Shown piece by piece: positions 1 through 11,336 of a stretch of DNA of 64,000 nt; the first letter of the stretch is position 1; the number at the start of each line of letters is the position of its first letter. Below the pieces are notes generated by a model. The model did not search any database and was not told the origin of the DNA. It saw only the letters and a list, made by a program, of their open reading frames with translations. Position numbers and translations under genes: made by a program. The stretch is from Bathynomus jamesi (taxonomy: Eukaryota; Arthropoda; Malacostraca; Isopoda; Cirolanidae), in contig JAJOZX010012056.1 of assembly GCA_023014485.1 (NCBI GenBank), positions 1 through 64,000 of the forward strand. The letters run 5' to 3'.

Positions 1-649
1 TTGATGACGAATTTTTCTTACATTACAAATTTTATACAGAGCAAGTGAGTTCGGGTGGTTGGGTACAATGCAGAGTAATCAAATCTTTAACATGACACTT
101 GCTTATAAAATATAAAAAATTCAAAGATTAATACTTTAATTTATGCAAACAGAATAAAAGGATGAATATATTAATTTTAAAGACAAACAATTAAGTTACC
201 CAAACAATGATATTGTTAAATTTTTAACAAAATTTTATTTTTCTGTGGGGAAAATTACATACATAATGAATAGGTAAAAGGGAAAAATATAAATTTTAAA
301 GTTCATGGATTTTTCAAGGTTACCATGATAGTACAATTCATAAACTAATTTTATTGACTAGTGTAGGTAAAAATCGAATTAAGTAGTGGATGATGTACAG
401 ACCTGTGGTCTAGTGTGTATTTGTGTGTACTAGGTACAAAGTGTGTTTCTTATAATTTTGAGGGACAGATTAGCTAAGAGGATTGTTAAATTAACTAAAT
501 AAATGCATGAACAAAAATTTATATATAGTAAGCAAAAACAATTTAGTGTAAATAGCATAGTTAGCACTTACATGCAGTTAAATAAAGTTTATCGTGATAA
601 CCAATGATTTTAGAATAAAGGTTGTGTATATAGTATATATAGTGTGTAT

Positions 650-675
650 ACGTGTGTGTGTGTGTGTGTGTGTGT
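650..675 (+). repeat. (TG)n microsatellite
   Basis: About 13 TG dinucleotides inside the AT-rich 3' interior of the left LTR element. A (TTA)n tract of about 11 units follows at 789-823. Confidence 0.95.
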
Positions 676-784
676 AAGGATTCGGAAAGTTTTTGAATTA
701 ATAAAGTTTAAAAATAATGTATAATAATTTTAAAAAATGGAAGTATGATTATAAAATCCTTGAAGTTTACGTCAATTATTGGTG

Positions 785-825
<41 letters not shown>

Positions 826-1699
826 AATTCCTTTAAGTTCAAGGTCGATTATTATTAAATTCTAAATTTAAGGACAATTACTCACGACTAATTTAACAAA
901 GAAATGAAAAATACAAATTAAAAATAAAAATCAATTATAAACTATAATGAACTAAACATATAATATTCTTAAAAATAAAAAAAAACACTTAACCTAAATT
1001 GAAGTTATGTTCCATATTACCAAAGAGGAATTAACCATGGTTGAACCATTTCTCTGGTTGACAATGGGTTCAACTGGGGTTGGGGTGTTAAAATACAATA
1101 AAAAAACAAAGTTTGGAGTACTACATTTGGGGGAATTGATTGACTAAGCTGGGGGGTATATGTCTGAAATTAACAATACGTCTTTTCATGAGCACTTTGC
1201 TTTTTTTTTTTTTTTTTTAAAGATTGCTTTGTCAGACTGCTCAGAACAAAAATTAAAGGAGTTCAAACAAGCGGAGGGACGGCATGTTCCTCCCCATAGT
1301 AATTTAAAAAGGAAGTCATTGGGACGTGATTGATTAATTATTAAACAACTATTATCATCATATATACATTACAATAATTATCAAAATCATTATAAACAAT
1401 TGTAAAACTGTTTTTGTTACAAGAAAATATATAATTTCACCTATATATTTATATACGCAACAATGGCATGAAAAGAAAAGACAAATCGGTCAATTTCCTT
1501 CTTACAAAAAAATAGAAGGTTGAACTGAAGACACAAACCGGTCAATTCTGGTTGAATTTAATTCTCTTTTACAACAAAAAAAAAAGGTTGAATTAAATTC
1601 TTAAATTACATTTACTTAAATTAAATTCTCTTAACTTACATTCTCTTAAACAACAAAAAAAAAAGTTGAATTCAATTGACAGCATTGAAACGACTTGGG

Positions 1700-2180
1700 A
1701 CTTCAAAACTGAGACTTGAAACTAACTTCAAATAAAACTGACTTCAAATAAAACAAACTGACTTCGAAACTGACTTCGAAACTGACTTCGAAACTGACTT
1801 CGAAACTGACTTCGAAACTGACTTCGAAACTGACTTTGAAACTGACATCAAGTACTTCTATAATCTCTGGGGCGGTTGTCCCTCTGGATGCAACCTTCTG
1901 ACTTGAACTCTTATCAAGTATCTTGAAACTGAACCTGTCTAACTTGAACTCTATCAAGTGGAGTCTATTATTCTCTGGGTTTGGTTGTCCCTCTGGGAAG
2001 CGACCAATTAACTGAAACTAACTGAAAACGGAAAATGACTGCACTTGAACTCTATCAAGTGGAGACTATTTACCTCTGGGGTTTAGTTGTCCCTCTTGGT
2101 GCAACCGACTTATTCGAACTGCTATCAAGTATCTCTATAAACGATAAACTCTCTATAAACTCTCTCTTTCTTAATCTGCA
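1700..2180 (-). repeat. Pol-derived satellite remnant, low copy
   Basis: Read on the minus strand this holds three copies of a block GGTTGCATCCAGAGGGACAA or a variant, a few CTTGATAGAGTTCAAGT units, and seven GAAGTCAGTTTC units at 1755-1850. The translated block contains VASRGTTAPEI, also found in the Gypsy pol linker near 55000. This is the low-copy state of the arrays that fill 37.3-40.4 kb in the complete element. Confidence 0.75.
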
Positions 2181-2276
2181 AGTCAATTCAATTCAATAAT
2201 TTGAAAAAATTGTAAACAAAAATAAAAAATGTAAACAACATTTCACTCGAATGTACGCGAAGGTACGGTACTATTA

Positions 2277-3638
2277 CACAGCTCAACAAAAAAATTTTTT
2301 GTTTCGTTGCCAAGGAAATTCGTACGAATTTAGGGTATTTTGGGGTTGCTGAATTCCAAAATGAAAGTAGTTTTTCCGATTTGGCTCTAGTTCTTGAGAT
2401 AATGAATACCCTCAATTAATAGGAAACGTAACCATAACGCGTGCATATGGGAAACTACCGGAACATTCTAGATGGTGAGACACGCGAATATTCTTAGTGT
2501 TTACTCCGCGATCATTCTAGAATATTCCCCCTCCGTATATAAGTCATCGGCCACCCAACCAGTAGTCATGTGACAGTTGGCAGTGGAGCGGTACGTGTAA
2601 AGATGGTAAACTTCTTGCTTGGGCAGCAAAGTGGATATACGAAGTACCCTTGTTTCATCTGTTTATGGGATAGTAGGGCAAGGCAAGATCATTGGAAAAA
2701 AGTGACATGGCCTTCAAGAGAAAACATGACTGTAGGTGCAGCGAACATCATTAACGAGCCTTTGGTTGACAGGGAAAAAAATCATCCTCCCACCACTTCA
2801 TATCAAGCTGGGACTAATGAAACAATTTGTTAAGGCCTTGGACAAAGATGGCGATTGCTTCAAATACATTTGTAGATCGTTCCCTGGACTAAGTATGGAA
2901 AAACTAAAAGCTGGAATTTTTGATGGCCCTCAAATCCGTACACTTATCAAGGATTCTAATTTCACAAAATTTATGAATGGTGTTGAAGCTTCTGCCTGGT
3001 GCAGTTATGTCTCAGTTGTCAAGAACTTCTTGGGTAAACACAAAGCAGACAATTATGAAGAACTGGTGCAAAACATGCTCACAAACTTTGAAAAGTTGGG
3101 TACTAATATGAGCATAAAGGTACACTTTCTCCATAGCCACTTACACAGATTTCCGGATAATCTTGGTGATTTTAGCGAGGAACAAGGGGAGAGGTTTCAT
3201 CAAGATATCAAGGTGATGGAGGAAAGGTATCAAGGCAGATGGGACAGACACATGATGGCAGACTATTGCTGGAACCTCCAACGTTATTGTCCTGATAACC
3301 CACATAAAAAAGAATCGTACAAACAGAGATTTACTATACATTAATTGTAATTATGCGAATCAGCTTACTGTGTTTATCTGTTATTATACCGAATAAAATG
3401 CCATTATGTATTTCATGTGTTTACTTTTGTATGATTTGAGACAATTTCAATGCGATTTGTAAGTAGGCTCCGCCTGAACATTAAATTTTTTGCATTTTTA
3501 CGTGTTTCAATGGGGTACCAATTATCTCATAAATTAGAGCGAATCTAGCAAAACCGATGTTATATTTGGAATCAGCACCACAAAGTTACCCCAAAATCAC
3601 TCTAATATGATTGGCAATAAAATGAGTGTTGACCAGTG
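2277..3638 (+). mobile_element. CACTA-like (CMC group) DNA transposon, decayed short copy
   Basis: The left end reads CACAGCTCAACA and the right end, reversed, CACTGGTCAACA, so the termini are short imperfect inverted repeats beginning CAC. Both sides carry TTA (2274-2276 and 3639-3641), a 3 bp target duplication. Removing the insert rejoins a sequence that matches the uninterrupted leader of the complete LTR element near 37080-37110. CAC ends plus a 3 bp duplication fit the CACTA/Mirage/Chapaev group. Its coding part is described separately. Confidence 0.8.
2600..3344 (+). pseudogene. CACTA-like transposase, 3' exon, frameshifted
   Basis: Two overlapping frames together give the C-terminal part of a transposase family that is widespread but poorly named in arthropods. 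The first frame (to 2833) holds GYTKYPCFICLWDSRAR, probably a zinc-binding Cys pair followed by a basic stretch. The second (2736-3344) holds HIKLGLMKQFVKALDKDG, FDGPQIRTLIKD, SIKVHFLHSHLHRFP and SEEQGERFHQDIK. The frames meet in a run of A near 2776-2783, where one extra base breaks the reading. The 5' exons present in the second copy (19.9-22.1 kb) are absent. The protein is placed with CACTA-like elements because of the CAC termini and TTA duplications around both copies. It is not functional. Confidence 0.75.
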
Positions 3639-3699
3639 TTATGTTTGGTACATAAAATTAAATTATTCTATACTAACTATAATAGTAAAAATACTGTAA

Positions 3700-3790
3700 C
3701 TCTGAAATTAACTCTCTGAAATTAACTCTCTGAAATTAACTCTCTGAAATTAACTCTGTGACATTAATTCTGTGACATTAACTAAAAATC
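3700..3790 (+). repeat. Short tandem repeat (tctgaaattaac unit)
   Basis: Several copies of a 12-15 base unit, TCTGAAATTAAC and variants. This corresponds, reversed, to the much longer array at about 36767-37045 of the complete LTR element. It shows the same satellite at low copy number. Confidence 0.8.
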
Positions 3791-4214
3791 AACTTTTGTG
3801 ACAATAACTGTGAAAATCAACTTCTGTGAAAATTAGTTTCAATAAAAAAAATGTATCACTGGTGTCTGAAATGTTCACTGTGTTTCTTGTTCATTCTGAC
3901 TTAATACTAGTTAACCGTTAATAATACTGACTTTTTCAAATGTTTACAAATTACTTAAAAAAAAAAACTATTTAACAAAATTTTCTATGGCGAAATCCTT
4001 AGAGACGTGTCCTGAAGACGTCTTCCTGGCTACTTGTTCTTCGATGAAAACTAGGTGTGGAGAACTTGGAGTCGTTACAGACCGATTCAAGGGTGGATGT
4101 TACGAACTGGAAGTCGTGACACGCCGGTCAACTCGTTTTATCCTGATGCAGGGTAATTTCTATCCTGGCCAAAGTGTGGCCACTTTTTAAAATCCTCTTC
4201 TTCTAATCTTGGTA

Positions 4215-4287
4215 GTAGGGTCGCCAAATGTTATCCTGGCCATGGAGTCGCCACACTGTTAAGATCCTGGCTACAGGGTCGCCAGAT
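4215..4287 (-). other. Tandemly repeated primer-binding-site-like motif
   Basis: On the minus strand the motif TGGCGACC or TGGCGACT occurs three times (4276-4284, 4245-4253, 4218-4226). It is each time preceded by an LTR-end-like ACA and usually followed by CCAGGAT or CCAAGAT. A retroviral primer-binding site normally occurs once, directly after the LTR. A start of TGGCGACC resembles the tRNA-Arg-type sites of some insect Gypsy elements, but only about eight bases support this. Confidence 0.5.
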
Positions 4288-6105
4288 TGTTATGCCAATA
4301 TCTTCTATGGTGCTTGGGTTGTTTCGGAGTCTATGGGCGTTCTTTTTGGAAGGCAGCAACGGATATTTCTCGCGATACTTTTCTTCTATAATATTCTAGT
4401 TTTTTTCTTCTCTCTCGCTATAGGGTCGACAGTTGCTAATTCTTCTCTTTCTATAATACTCTGATACTTTCTCTTGGTACTAAATTTATCGACTTTACTG
4501 ACTAAATTCTTCTGAAGAGAGCCTAACTCGAAGAGAAAAATAAAAAGTTTCTCTTACTGCAGTTTACTTCTAAACTGTACGGGGAGTGCTCTGAATTTAC
4601 AGGGGTAGAGGTTCGACCTCTTTCGACCATGGCTCAGGCCAGAATCTAAAAATTCAGGAGGCAAGGGGCGTCTGCCCCCTCCTCGCAGCGAGGCTGCTAA
4701 CAAGGGAGTGTTAATCGAAGTAATCGAAGTGAAGTAATGAAGTGAAGAAGTGTGATTTTACAATTTCATGCTTTATATATAATCTGAAATTTTGGGGGAA
4801 TGCAGTTTGAAGGTTAAGTTCCCCCCTTTTAAACACATGGTCAGATGAAAGATTCCAAATAAAAATTTACAAAACAAAAATAAAAATGATCGTATTTTCG
4901 CCGACTATGCATTTCTAAAGGGCGATATAATTTCGGAGTAGTACATGAGCACAATTTAAGTACATTACTGAGTCCATTTTAGTTTTGGTTTATCACAATT
5001 ATGATTGCGATTATGGATTACTTCACATTCGCTTATGATTGTCCATTACAGTTCTATTAAAGTACATTCTTACATTATATATTAAATCATTACATTTAAT
5101 TACAGTTTCATTGAAGCACATGACGTCGTTTACAATTCTTAGTTTTTATATTTATATATGGTTATTATATATGGTTATAATATGTGGTTATAATATATGG
5201 TATTTTATATGGTTATTATATATGTTATTATATATGGTTATTAGTACAACACAAGTACATGGGCACATACGAGATAATTTATGTACAACATAATATGTTA
5301 TAATATGTTATAACATGTTATAAATTTGGAATCAGAGGGACAGGAGGTTTCACGTTTTCAGATGTTCGATTTATGCTAATTTGCGAATTACGTACACTTG
5401 CATAAGCATTTATGAATATCTTTCGAGGGGTGAGCGCACTTGAAAAAAATACAAAAATAATATGAGAACGTATTTACGCGTTTTCGAACGAATGCATAAA
5501 GTTTTGCATTTCACGAGCAAAATGAATATTTAATAAAATTGATATAGGATAATGGTCAAGATAAGATATAGACATATGGGGGGGATATGGTCGAATAATA
5601 GTTATATTTATACTACATAACATATAAATAATGACTTCTGTAGAGTGTACAGTTTTTATTATGATGTTAAAGATTTTTCATACATTGAATACTAGTGATA
5701 TGATGAAGGGAAATTAATGACGGGAAAATGTGACGTCATAGTTATTGAATTTGTACGTATAGTACAAATCATTATTAGGAAGATTTACAAGAACGAATTA
5801 GAGACAAAGAGTGGGTATCAATGACTAAGAAGTACAACTACGGGTTCCAATCCTGTTATATGTAATGTGTATGCATAATCTAAGGACGAGGGTGAGATGC
5901 AAGACAACCATAATTAATTATAATAAATTCTATAACAAATGAAAAATGGAAAAATGGATACGACTAAACCATAGAAATGGTAGATCGTAGGGTTGTGACA
6001 AACAAAAATAGAAAGCAACAAATAAATTTTTTATCCAAACTCGCGTTAAGCGATTTTGGTTCTTTTGTAAAAATGAATATTGATTATTCATTGTTCATTT
6101 TTACA
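4288..6105 (-). repeat. LTR of the left non-autonomous LTR element
   Basis: The minus strand begins TGTAAAAATGAACAATG at 6105 and ends in TAACA at 4288, giving TG...CA termini like the LTRs at 33095 and 42398. Shared landmarks include the block containing AACGCGAGTTTGG (near 6040) and the GCCTCCTT-type block near 4680. The 3' end differs from the complete element: here the unit ending GGCATAACA is directly followed by the primer-site motif, while in the complete element the same unit lies about 140 bp inside a longer LTR. Confidence 0.75.
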
Positions 6106-6638
6106 TATATATGAGGGGTCGCGCGTCTTAACCCTAGAACACAAACCCTAGGACCGGTTACACCATCACAAACCCCGGGTGAATTTTACCCATTTTCGGA
6201 AATTAATATAAAAAGTTCTAATCGTGCTTTATTAAATGTATAGAAATAAATTGAAAATATAACTCTTGTACTTTAATTTCCTGCTATAAGAAGTTAAAAA
6301 AACATAAAGTAAGTACTGTGATGGGTAACTTAGATAAACCTTACTCACAATGCTTTAATACTACCTAACCTAACATTAAAATCTACTGTGAAGTTAATAC
6401 TGCAGCTGCAGAGTTGAGCGTTGGCCTACAGTCACCCGAGTCATGAGAGCCTCAGCTGGCGCAGCCACATGCCTCCTGGATCGCTAGGAACTGTAGTGGA
6501 GATAGACAAACCAGGGAAATTTTTGAGAGGCGAAAACTGACTTATGTGCACTAAATATTTTTTGTAGATATTTATTCATCATTTATGAACACTTTTTCAT
6601 TGCAGACAACTTCAAAGAACATTATAACTTACCTGGTA

Positions 6639-8734
6639 TTATACACAGTCAACACAGACAGGGCAGAAGTGGCGAGGGCACACAGGTCCACGACACTTGC
6701 GGCACCTGTGCCGCGTCTTCCTGTCGGACCCCTTAGGGCACATAACGCAGCGCACCAAGGCACCACTACTCTCTGCTACCACCGTGCCTGCCGGGCCTGC
6801 AGCAGTGCCAGGTGAAGGGAGGTTGCAGATTGTGCAGATGAGTGTCTTGAGGGGGCGTGACAGGAACGGCGAGTCGAGCCTCTTCTCTGCCCAGGGCGTG
6901 ATGAGTCCCAGTGCCAATATTTGCATATATTTCCTCCTGATGATCCTGTTGCCACCTGTCCTAATTGCATTTTCATTGTGGATGACCAAGGAGTTGAGTA
7001 CACAGGTGTTCAGCATCCCATAAAACACACAGCGGCCATCTCTTGGTCTTGCGTCCACAGGAGTAGTGGGCACACATCTGGTCGAATGTGTCCACACCAC
7101 TTTTCGTGTGATTGTAGAACTCGATGATCTCCGGCTTTCCTCTGGGTCCCAGGGCTGGCTGTGTGTGCATAGAAGACAACAGCAAGACGAGCTTCTTCTT
7201 GGTCTTGGACTTTGTTGGGATATATGTCACCAGAGTCATTTCCTTGGTGAAAAGGAATGCACTTGACCCTAGCCTGCGACTGGCCGTTTCCTTCATCTGC
7301 GACGGTATCTCCTTTTTATTTCCCCTGACCGTTCCAACAAGGGTCATGCCACAGTCTAAGAGGTCCGTCACTAAGGGCACAGACGTGAACCAGTTGTCTG
7401 TGGTTACATTCCTTTGTGTTTGGTGGTATGGCCTGGTCAGCTCCTTGGTGTAGTAATGGCCAAGGTTGATGCCCTGCATGGGTCTTGTCCCATCCTTCCC
7501 CAGATAAGGGATCGCACCCACTAAGTACTTGCTATTGCTGTCATTGGCAAGAACAAGCTTGATCCCGTATTTAGCCGGCTTGTTGAGGATGTACATTCGG
7601 AAGGGGCACCTTCCTCTGAAACCAAGCAGCTGTTCGTCGACAGTCAGGTTCTCGCTAGGCACGTACATCCTCCCACAATTTCCTATAAAGTTGTCCAGAT
7701 CTTCCTAATGGCTGCGAACTTATCTGTCTTCCGCCTCTCCTCCCGTGTGTCAGGGTCATCAAAACGCAGACAATTCAGTAGGAACTCGAATCGACCCTGA
7801 GACATGGCCGCACGGTATGTGGCTGCGCCGGTGCAGGGGTTCCACATCTCTGATGTTGATAGATGATTGTCCTCTGGCAGCCACTGAAGATGATAACCCC
7901 CAGAAGTGCACGCACCTCGGCTGGTTCTGTTCGAGAGTGTGTTCCAGTCTGCCGGCCGTACTTGGCAGCCTGCAAGTGGATTCGCTTGTTGCTCCATTCA
8001 ACAATCTCGTCGATGATTTGGTCCTCAAACAGCAACGTGAAGCACTTGATTGGGGTGTCAGCACTCCGTGCCTCCGCTGTTGGCCCTGTGGTCATGCCGG
8101 ATGGAAGGATGTTCCGTGATGGAGTTCTCATCGACGAACGAGACTGTGGCCGGCAACTCCACCTGAAGCCAGAAGTGCTTGCCAGGGTGCTGGTGTGGAA
8201 GTCAACGACTGAGGGAGCATCGTCGTCCTCATCAGGGCGCCTTTTTCTTCCCCTACGAGCAGCCGGGGCATCAGGAGAGGCGGCAGGGGCATCAGGAGAG
8301 GCAGCATGGGCATCAGGAGAGGCGGCAGGGGCATCAGGAGAGGCGGCAGGGGCATCAGGAGAGGCGGCAGGGGCATCAGGAGAGGCAGCATGGGCATCAG
8401 GAGAGGCAGCAGACGTAGAGGCACCAGGGTCTGGGTCGAACACATGGCGGCTGGTGATAGGCCTAGCTGTCACGTGGGGCGAGCGTGGCTTGGCTGGTGT
8501 AGACGTGTGCCGTGGTTTTTTCCATACACGGCGTCTGGTCTCCTCATCACTATGACTACTCTCATCATCATTTTCACTTGGTTCAGGTACATATTCTTTG
8601 TCAATGTCACTATCATACATGACCTCATATTCTAGGTCATCTTCATTCTCTTCATCATCAGTTTCACTATAATCAGGTAATTCCCCAGTTGTGTTCATAA
8701 TTCTTTCAAGCTCATCACTTGCGTAATACTTCAC
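6639..8734 (-). pseudogene. piggyBac transposase (PGBD4-like), frameshifted
   Basis: The frame starts at 8734 with an acidic N-terminus, then a repeat of about nine seven-residue units (ASPDAPA type), then a basic linker and the transposase core. Catalytic aspartates of the piggyBac DDD triad are visible in SENLTVDEQLLGF (about 7630), VTTDNWF (about 7405) and SGVDTFDQM (about 7090). The C-terminal cysteine-rich domain is present near the end (RHRCRKCRGPVCPRHFCP, about 6655-6720). The reading frame changes at about 7880, about 7690 and about 7030, so no full protein is made although all domains remain. The protein would cut and paste DNA at TTAA sites in the nucleus. Confidence 0.9.
8262..8415 (-). 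repeat. Coding 21 bp minisatellite in piggyBac N-terminus
   Basis: About seven copies of a 21-base unit containing GCATCAGGAGAGGC. On the minus strand it encodes A-S-P-D-A-P/H-A repeats. The unit length is a multiple of three, so copy changes keep the frame. Confidence 0.9.
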
Positions 8735-9581
8735 TGTTTATCAGACATGATTCTTGCAATAGTAATAGCACTTTAGTACACCTAGAATGTCATAATCAAT
8801 GCCTGTAAAGAAAAATAACGTAAATAGCAAACCAGAATATGTACACCACTGCAAACCTTGGGAGATTTCCACCCGCTAATAATTGCACCTTGTATCACAA
8901 ACGTCGGGTGAAAATCACCCAAAATGTACTCTACAGGAAAAATCAAGCGAGCGACACTTAAACCACTACCTCTCTCGACCACGGCTAAACACGCACTGCA
9001 GCTACTGGACAAGGCAGGTGGCTGCCACCACTCCCCACAACATGGTCACGTGATCAAAATATCGTGGGGTGATTTTCACCCGAGGTTTGTGTTCTAGGGT
9101 TAAGGTACCTAGGCGCCACCACAGGCGAAAACGTGTTTTTGATGGATATCACTATTTTCACCCTTCCTTTATCGCGTGGTTTGGGTTATAATGACCTTAC
9201 GACACTAGAAGTATGGTTGAAAACCTTATGAAACGAACTACTTTTTTCACCTCTGTCGCCAGCCAAAAGTTCACCCAAAGTTCGGCATAATAAGAAAATA
9301 AAAAAATAAAAAAAAATATATATATAAAATATAAAATATGAAAATCGATTCCAAAAACTCATCAAAATCTTCATTAGCATACTTAAAACTCTAATTTAGC
9401 AAAAAATGAACATTGTAGCTCAATTAATAACAGAGATACTATTGTCAGAATATTGCTGAACTTTGGAGGCGATTTCTGACGAATTTTAATTTTGGCGCTT
9501 AGGTACCTTAAGACGCGGGGCCCCTCGATTATATACACACACCTCGTTAACCTCGTTGCGGTTCCGTGCGTCGATATCTCT

Positions 9582-9710
9582 TCACACGAAGGTCAAGCTG
9601 GTAGCCCCTCCTCTATGCCTGGGTTGGTGGAGGAGTGAGTTGCTCTCTTGCGCTCTCCACCGCACATAGCCATGTACACCCGGCTCATCTGGTACCGTCC
9701 TGATAAAGGT
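9582..9710 (-). pseudogene. LINE 3'-terminal fragment
   Basis: The minus strand encodes IRTVPDEPGVHGYVRWRAQE followed by SNSLLHQPRHRGGAT, nearly the same as the last residues of the LINE at 45.2-46.7 kb. Only the extreme 3' end is present, the usual result of 5'-truncated LINE insertion. It is followed by a (TA)n tract at 9711-9738. Confidence 0.75.
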
Positions 9711-9949
9711 GTATATATATATATATATATATATATATTCCACAACATCAAACCCATTTGTAAAAGCAAAAATTTGCATTAAGAATGGTCTCAAACCGTA
9801 CCTGTAAAATTTCGAGGAAGCACAACAAATTTTTAATCACAACAGCTCAATGTAAGTATACATATATTAAAAACATCAAAGACAAAATAAATGCAATTTA
9901 TTAACAGAAAAATGTACAATCACCTGCAATCACCCCGATTTAGCCCTAG

Positions 9950-10400
9950 TAGTATGGGTGAAAAATGGGAGAGTGCTTGGATGTTGCAATGTTGCAATTG
10001 CAAATATTGATCGATGTTGCAAGATGTTACAAAGTGGTTATGCAGCAAAGGGGGAGGGCTTATGCAATGAAGGGGGATGGGTATGCAATGAAGGGGAGAG
10101 GTTATGCAACATCATTGTTGCAAGGCTTATGCAACATCAGTGATGCAAAGGGGGTAGGATTATGCAACAACTCAATGCTGCCAAGGAGGAGAGGGGAGGA
10201 AGCTTCGGGGTGAGAAGGGAGGATGACCTCCCCCCAAAGGGGTAGCCTTAACCTAAGAGAGGAAGAAAAAGGAGAAGGAGGAGGTCTTTGGGGGAGAAGT
10301 TGGGATGTCCTCACCCGCAAAGGGAAACCTAACCTAAGCGTTAACCTAAGAAGGAAAGAGGTGTTCACCTGGCTGGAGCCAGACACATTATGAACATCCA
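9950..10400 (+). repeat. Degenerate G-rich tandem repeat (TTATGCAATG/AAGGGGG)
   Basis: Irregular copies of a unit mixing TTATGCAA(TG) with AAGGGGG(A), followed by a purine-rich stretch with two CCTAACCTAAG motifs. Open frames across it are low-complexity and not convincing as genes. Confidence 0.6.
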
Positions 10401-10429
10401 GGGGCCAAGCGGCTGTTATATAGAGGGTC

Positions 10430-10760
10430 GTGAGTTGCCATATACCACTTATTTATATATGGAGGCGGTTACCAGATACTACCATTTATTTTAATTTTTA
10501 TTTAGATGAGTTGCCAAATAATGCTTTTATTTATATATGAAGGGATTTCCCGATACCCCCATTTATTTTAATTATGTTCAGGTGTACCTTATTAGGGTGA
10601 GTTGTTAGAGAGCACCATTTATTTTAATTTTTATATAGATGAGTTGCCAAATAATGTTTTATAATTGTTCAGGTATACCTTATTAGGTTGAGTTGCCAAA
10701 TAATGTTTATTTATATATGGAGGAGTTACCAGATACCGCCATTTAATTTAACTACTTATT
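10430..10760 (+). repeat. Degenerate tandem repeat with GAGTTGCCAAATAATG
   Basis: About five irregular units carry GAGTTGCC(A), TTTATATATGGAGG and CCATTTATTTTAATTTTTAT in the same order, roughly 60-110 bp apart. Non-coding. Confidence 0.6.
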
Positions 10761-11304
10761 CATTAAAGGCAAGATTGACTTTCTCCTTAATTTTGTTCAG
10801 CAAGAGAACTAATTATTTAAACGATATCCAATATTAACAATAAAAGAAATACACTAGACAATTGGCTTACCAAAAAGAAATCGTTCATCTTAATATTCAT
10901 TATAATTAAATTTCAGAGAAATTAAAGTAATTGATAAAAGAATTAAATGAGAAGTCTATATATACTTTTATGTTAAACAATAAATTTTAACAAACTTCCC
11001 GTTCTTTGTTCAGTTTCCCAAATTTTAGCCAACTCCCCATATAAAAGCATGCAAACAAGCATCCCTCACCATGCATTTTCTTACTATTTGCAACATGAAT
11101 AAAATAAAATAAAAATTTTGTGATGGATTCCGTACCATGTTACGGATTTCTCGTCTAAACTGTAGGTCTAAGGTGGTTCAAAAACAATGCTACTTGATAT
11201 CTTTTACTTTAGAACGGCTGCCTTTAGCGTATAAAAGCACATGTCAGTACAGTGATTTACTCTAAAGCCAAACCTAAAATATCTATTTACTTTTGTCGTT
11301 CCTC

Positions 11305-11336
<32 letters not shown>
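10761..11336. other. AT-rich spacer, no gene seen
   Basis: About 575 bp of AT-rich sequence without a convincing frame or repeat, ending in a (TA)n tract (about 11310-11336) that abuts the mariner element. Confidence 0.5.

Larger units (their letters stand above)
1..6105 (-). mobile_element. Non-autonomous LTR retrotransposon copy (5' LTR plus interior), cut by window edge
   Basis: Read on the minus strand, this stretch matches the complete element at 33095-44365 in order: LTR (4288-6105), primer-site region (about 4215-4285), leader (3640-4200), short satellite remnants and the AT-rich 3' interior, which leaves the window at position 1. The reverse complement of 1-60 matches about 42240-42300 of the complete copy. 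It carries no gag, pol or env. The interior satellites are far shorter here than in the complete copy: a handful of units at 1740-1850 against kilobases. A CACTA-like element (2277-3638) interrupts the leader. The copy is older, since its LTR differs from the complete element by many substitutions and indels. Confidence 0.85.
6132..9099 (-). mobile_element. piggyBac DNA transposon, complete ends
   Basis: The termini are CCCTAGAACACAAACC at the left and its reverse at the right, flanked by TTAA on both sides (6128-6131 and 9100-9103), which is the hallmark of piggyBac. A subterminal motif with CGGGTGAAAATCACCC or a close variant lies near both ends (about 6170-6195 and 9069-9088) and again internally near 8905. 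The transposase runs on the minus strand and is frameshifted. The element is 2968 bp. Confidence 0.93.
6113..9529. mobile_element. Small inverted-repeat element (MITE-like) split by piggyBac
   Basis: The left end reads GAGGGGTCGCGCGTCTTAA, is interrupted by the piggyBac element, and resumes with GGTACCTAGGCGCC at 9104. The right end, reversed, reads GAGGGGCCCCGCGTCTTAA then GGTACCTAAGCGCC. The two ends are therefore about 33 bp inverted repeats once the insert is ignored. The body left over (9104-9529 plus about 19 bp) is about 445 bp, AT-rich and non-coding. The target duplication is unclear because the flanks are TA-rich. Superfamily unknown. Confidence 0.75.

Noticed and set aside
3987..4190. 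67-codon frame also present at 35470-35673 (minus strand) in the second LTR element
   Set aside because: It is antisense to the element, lies in the shared leader, and the matching Gypsy leader breaks the frame. Similarity is explained by conserved leader DNA, not by a protein.
6697..8555. Plus-strand frames of 108-230 codons opposite the piggyBac gene
   Set aside because: They are shadows of the minus-strand transposase; catalytic motifs are read only on the minus strand.
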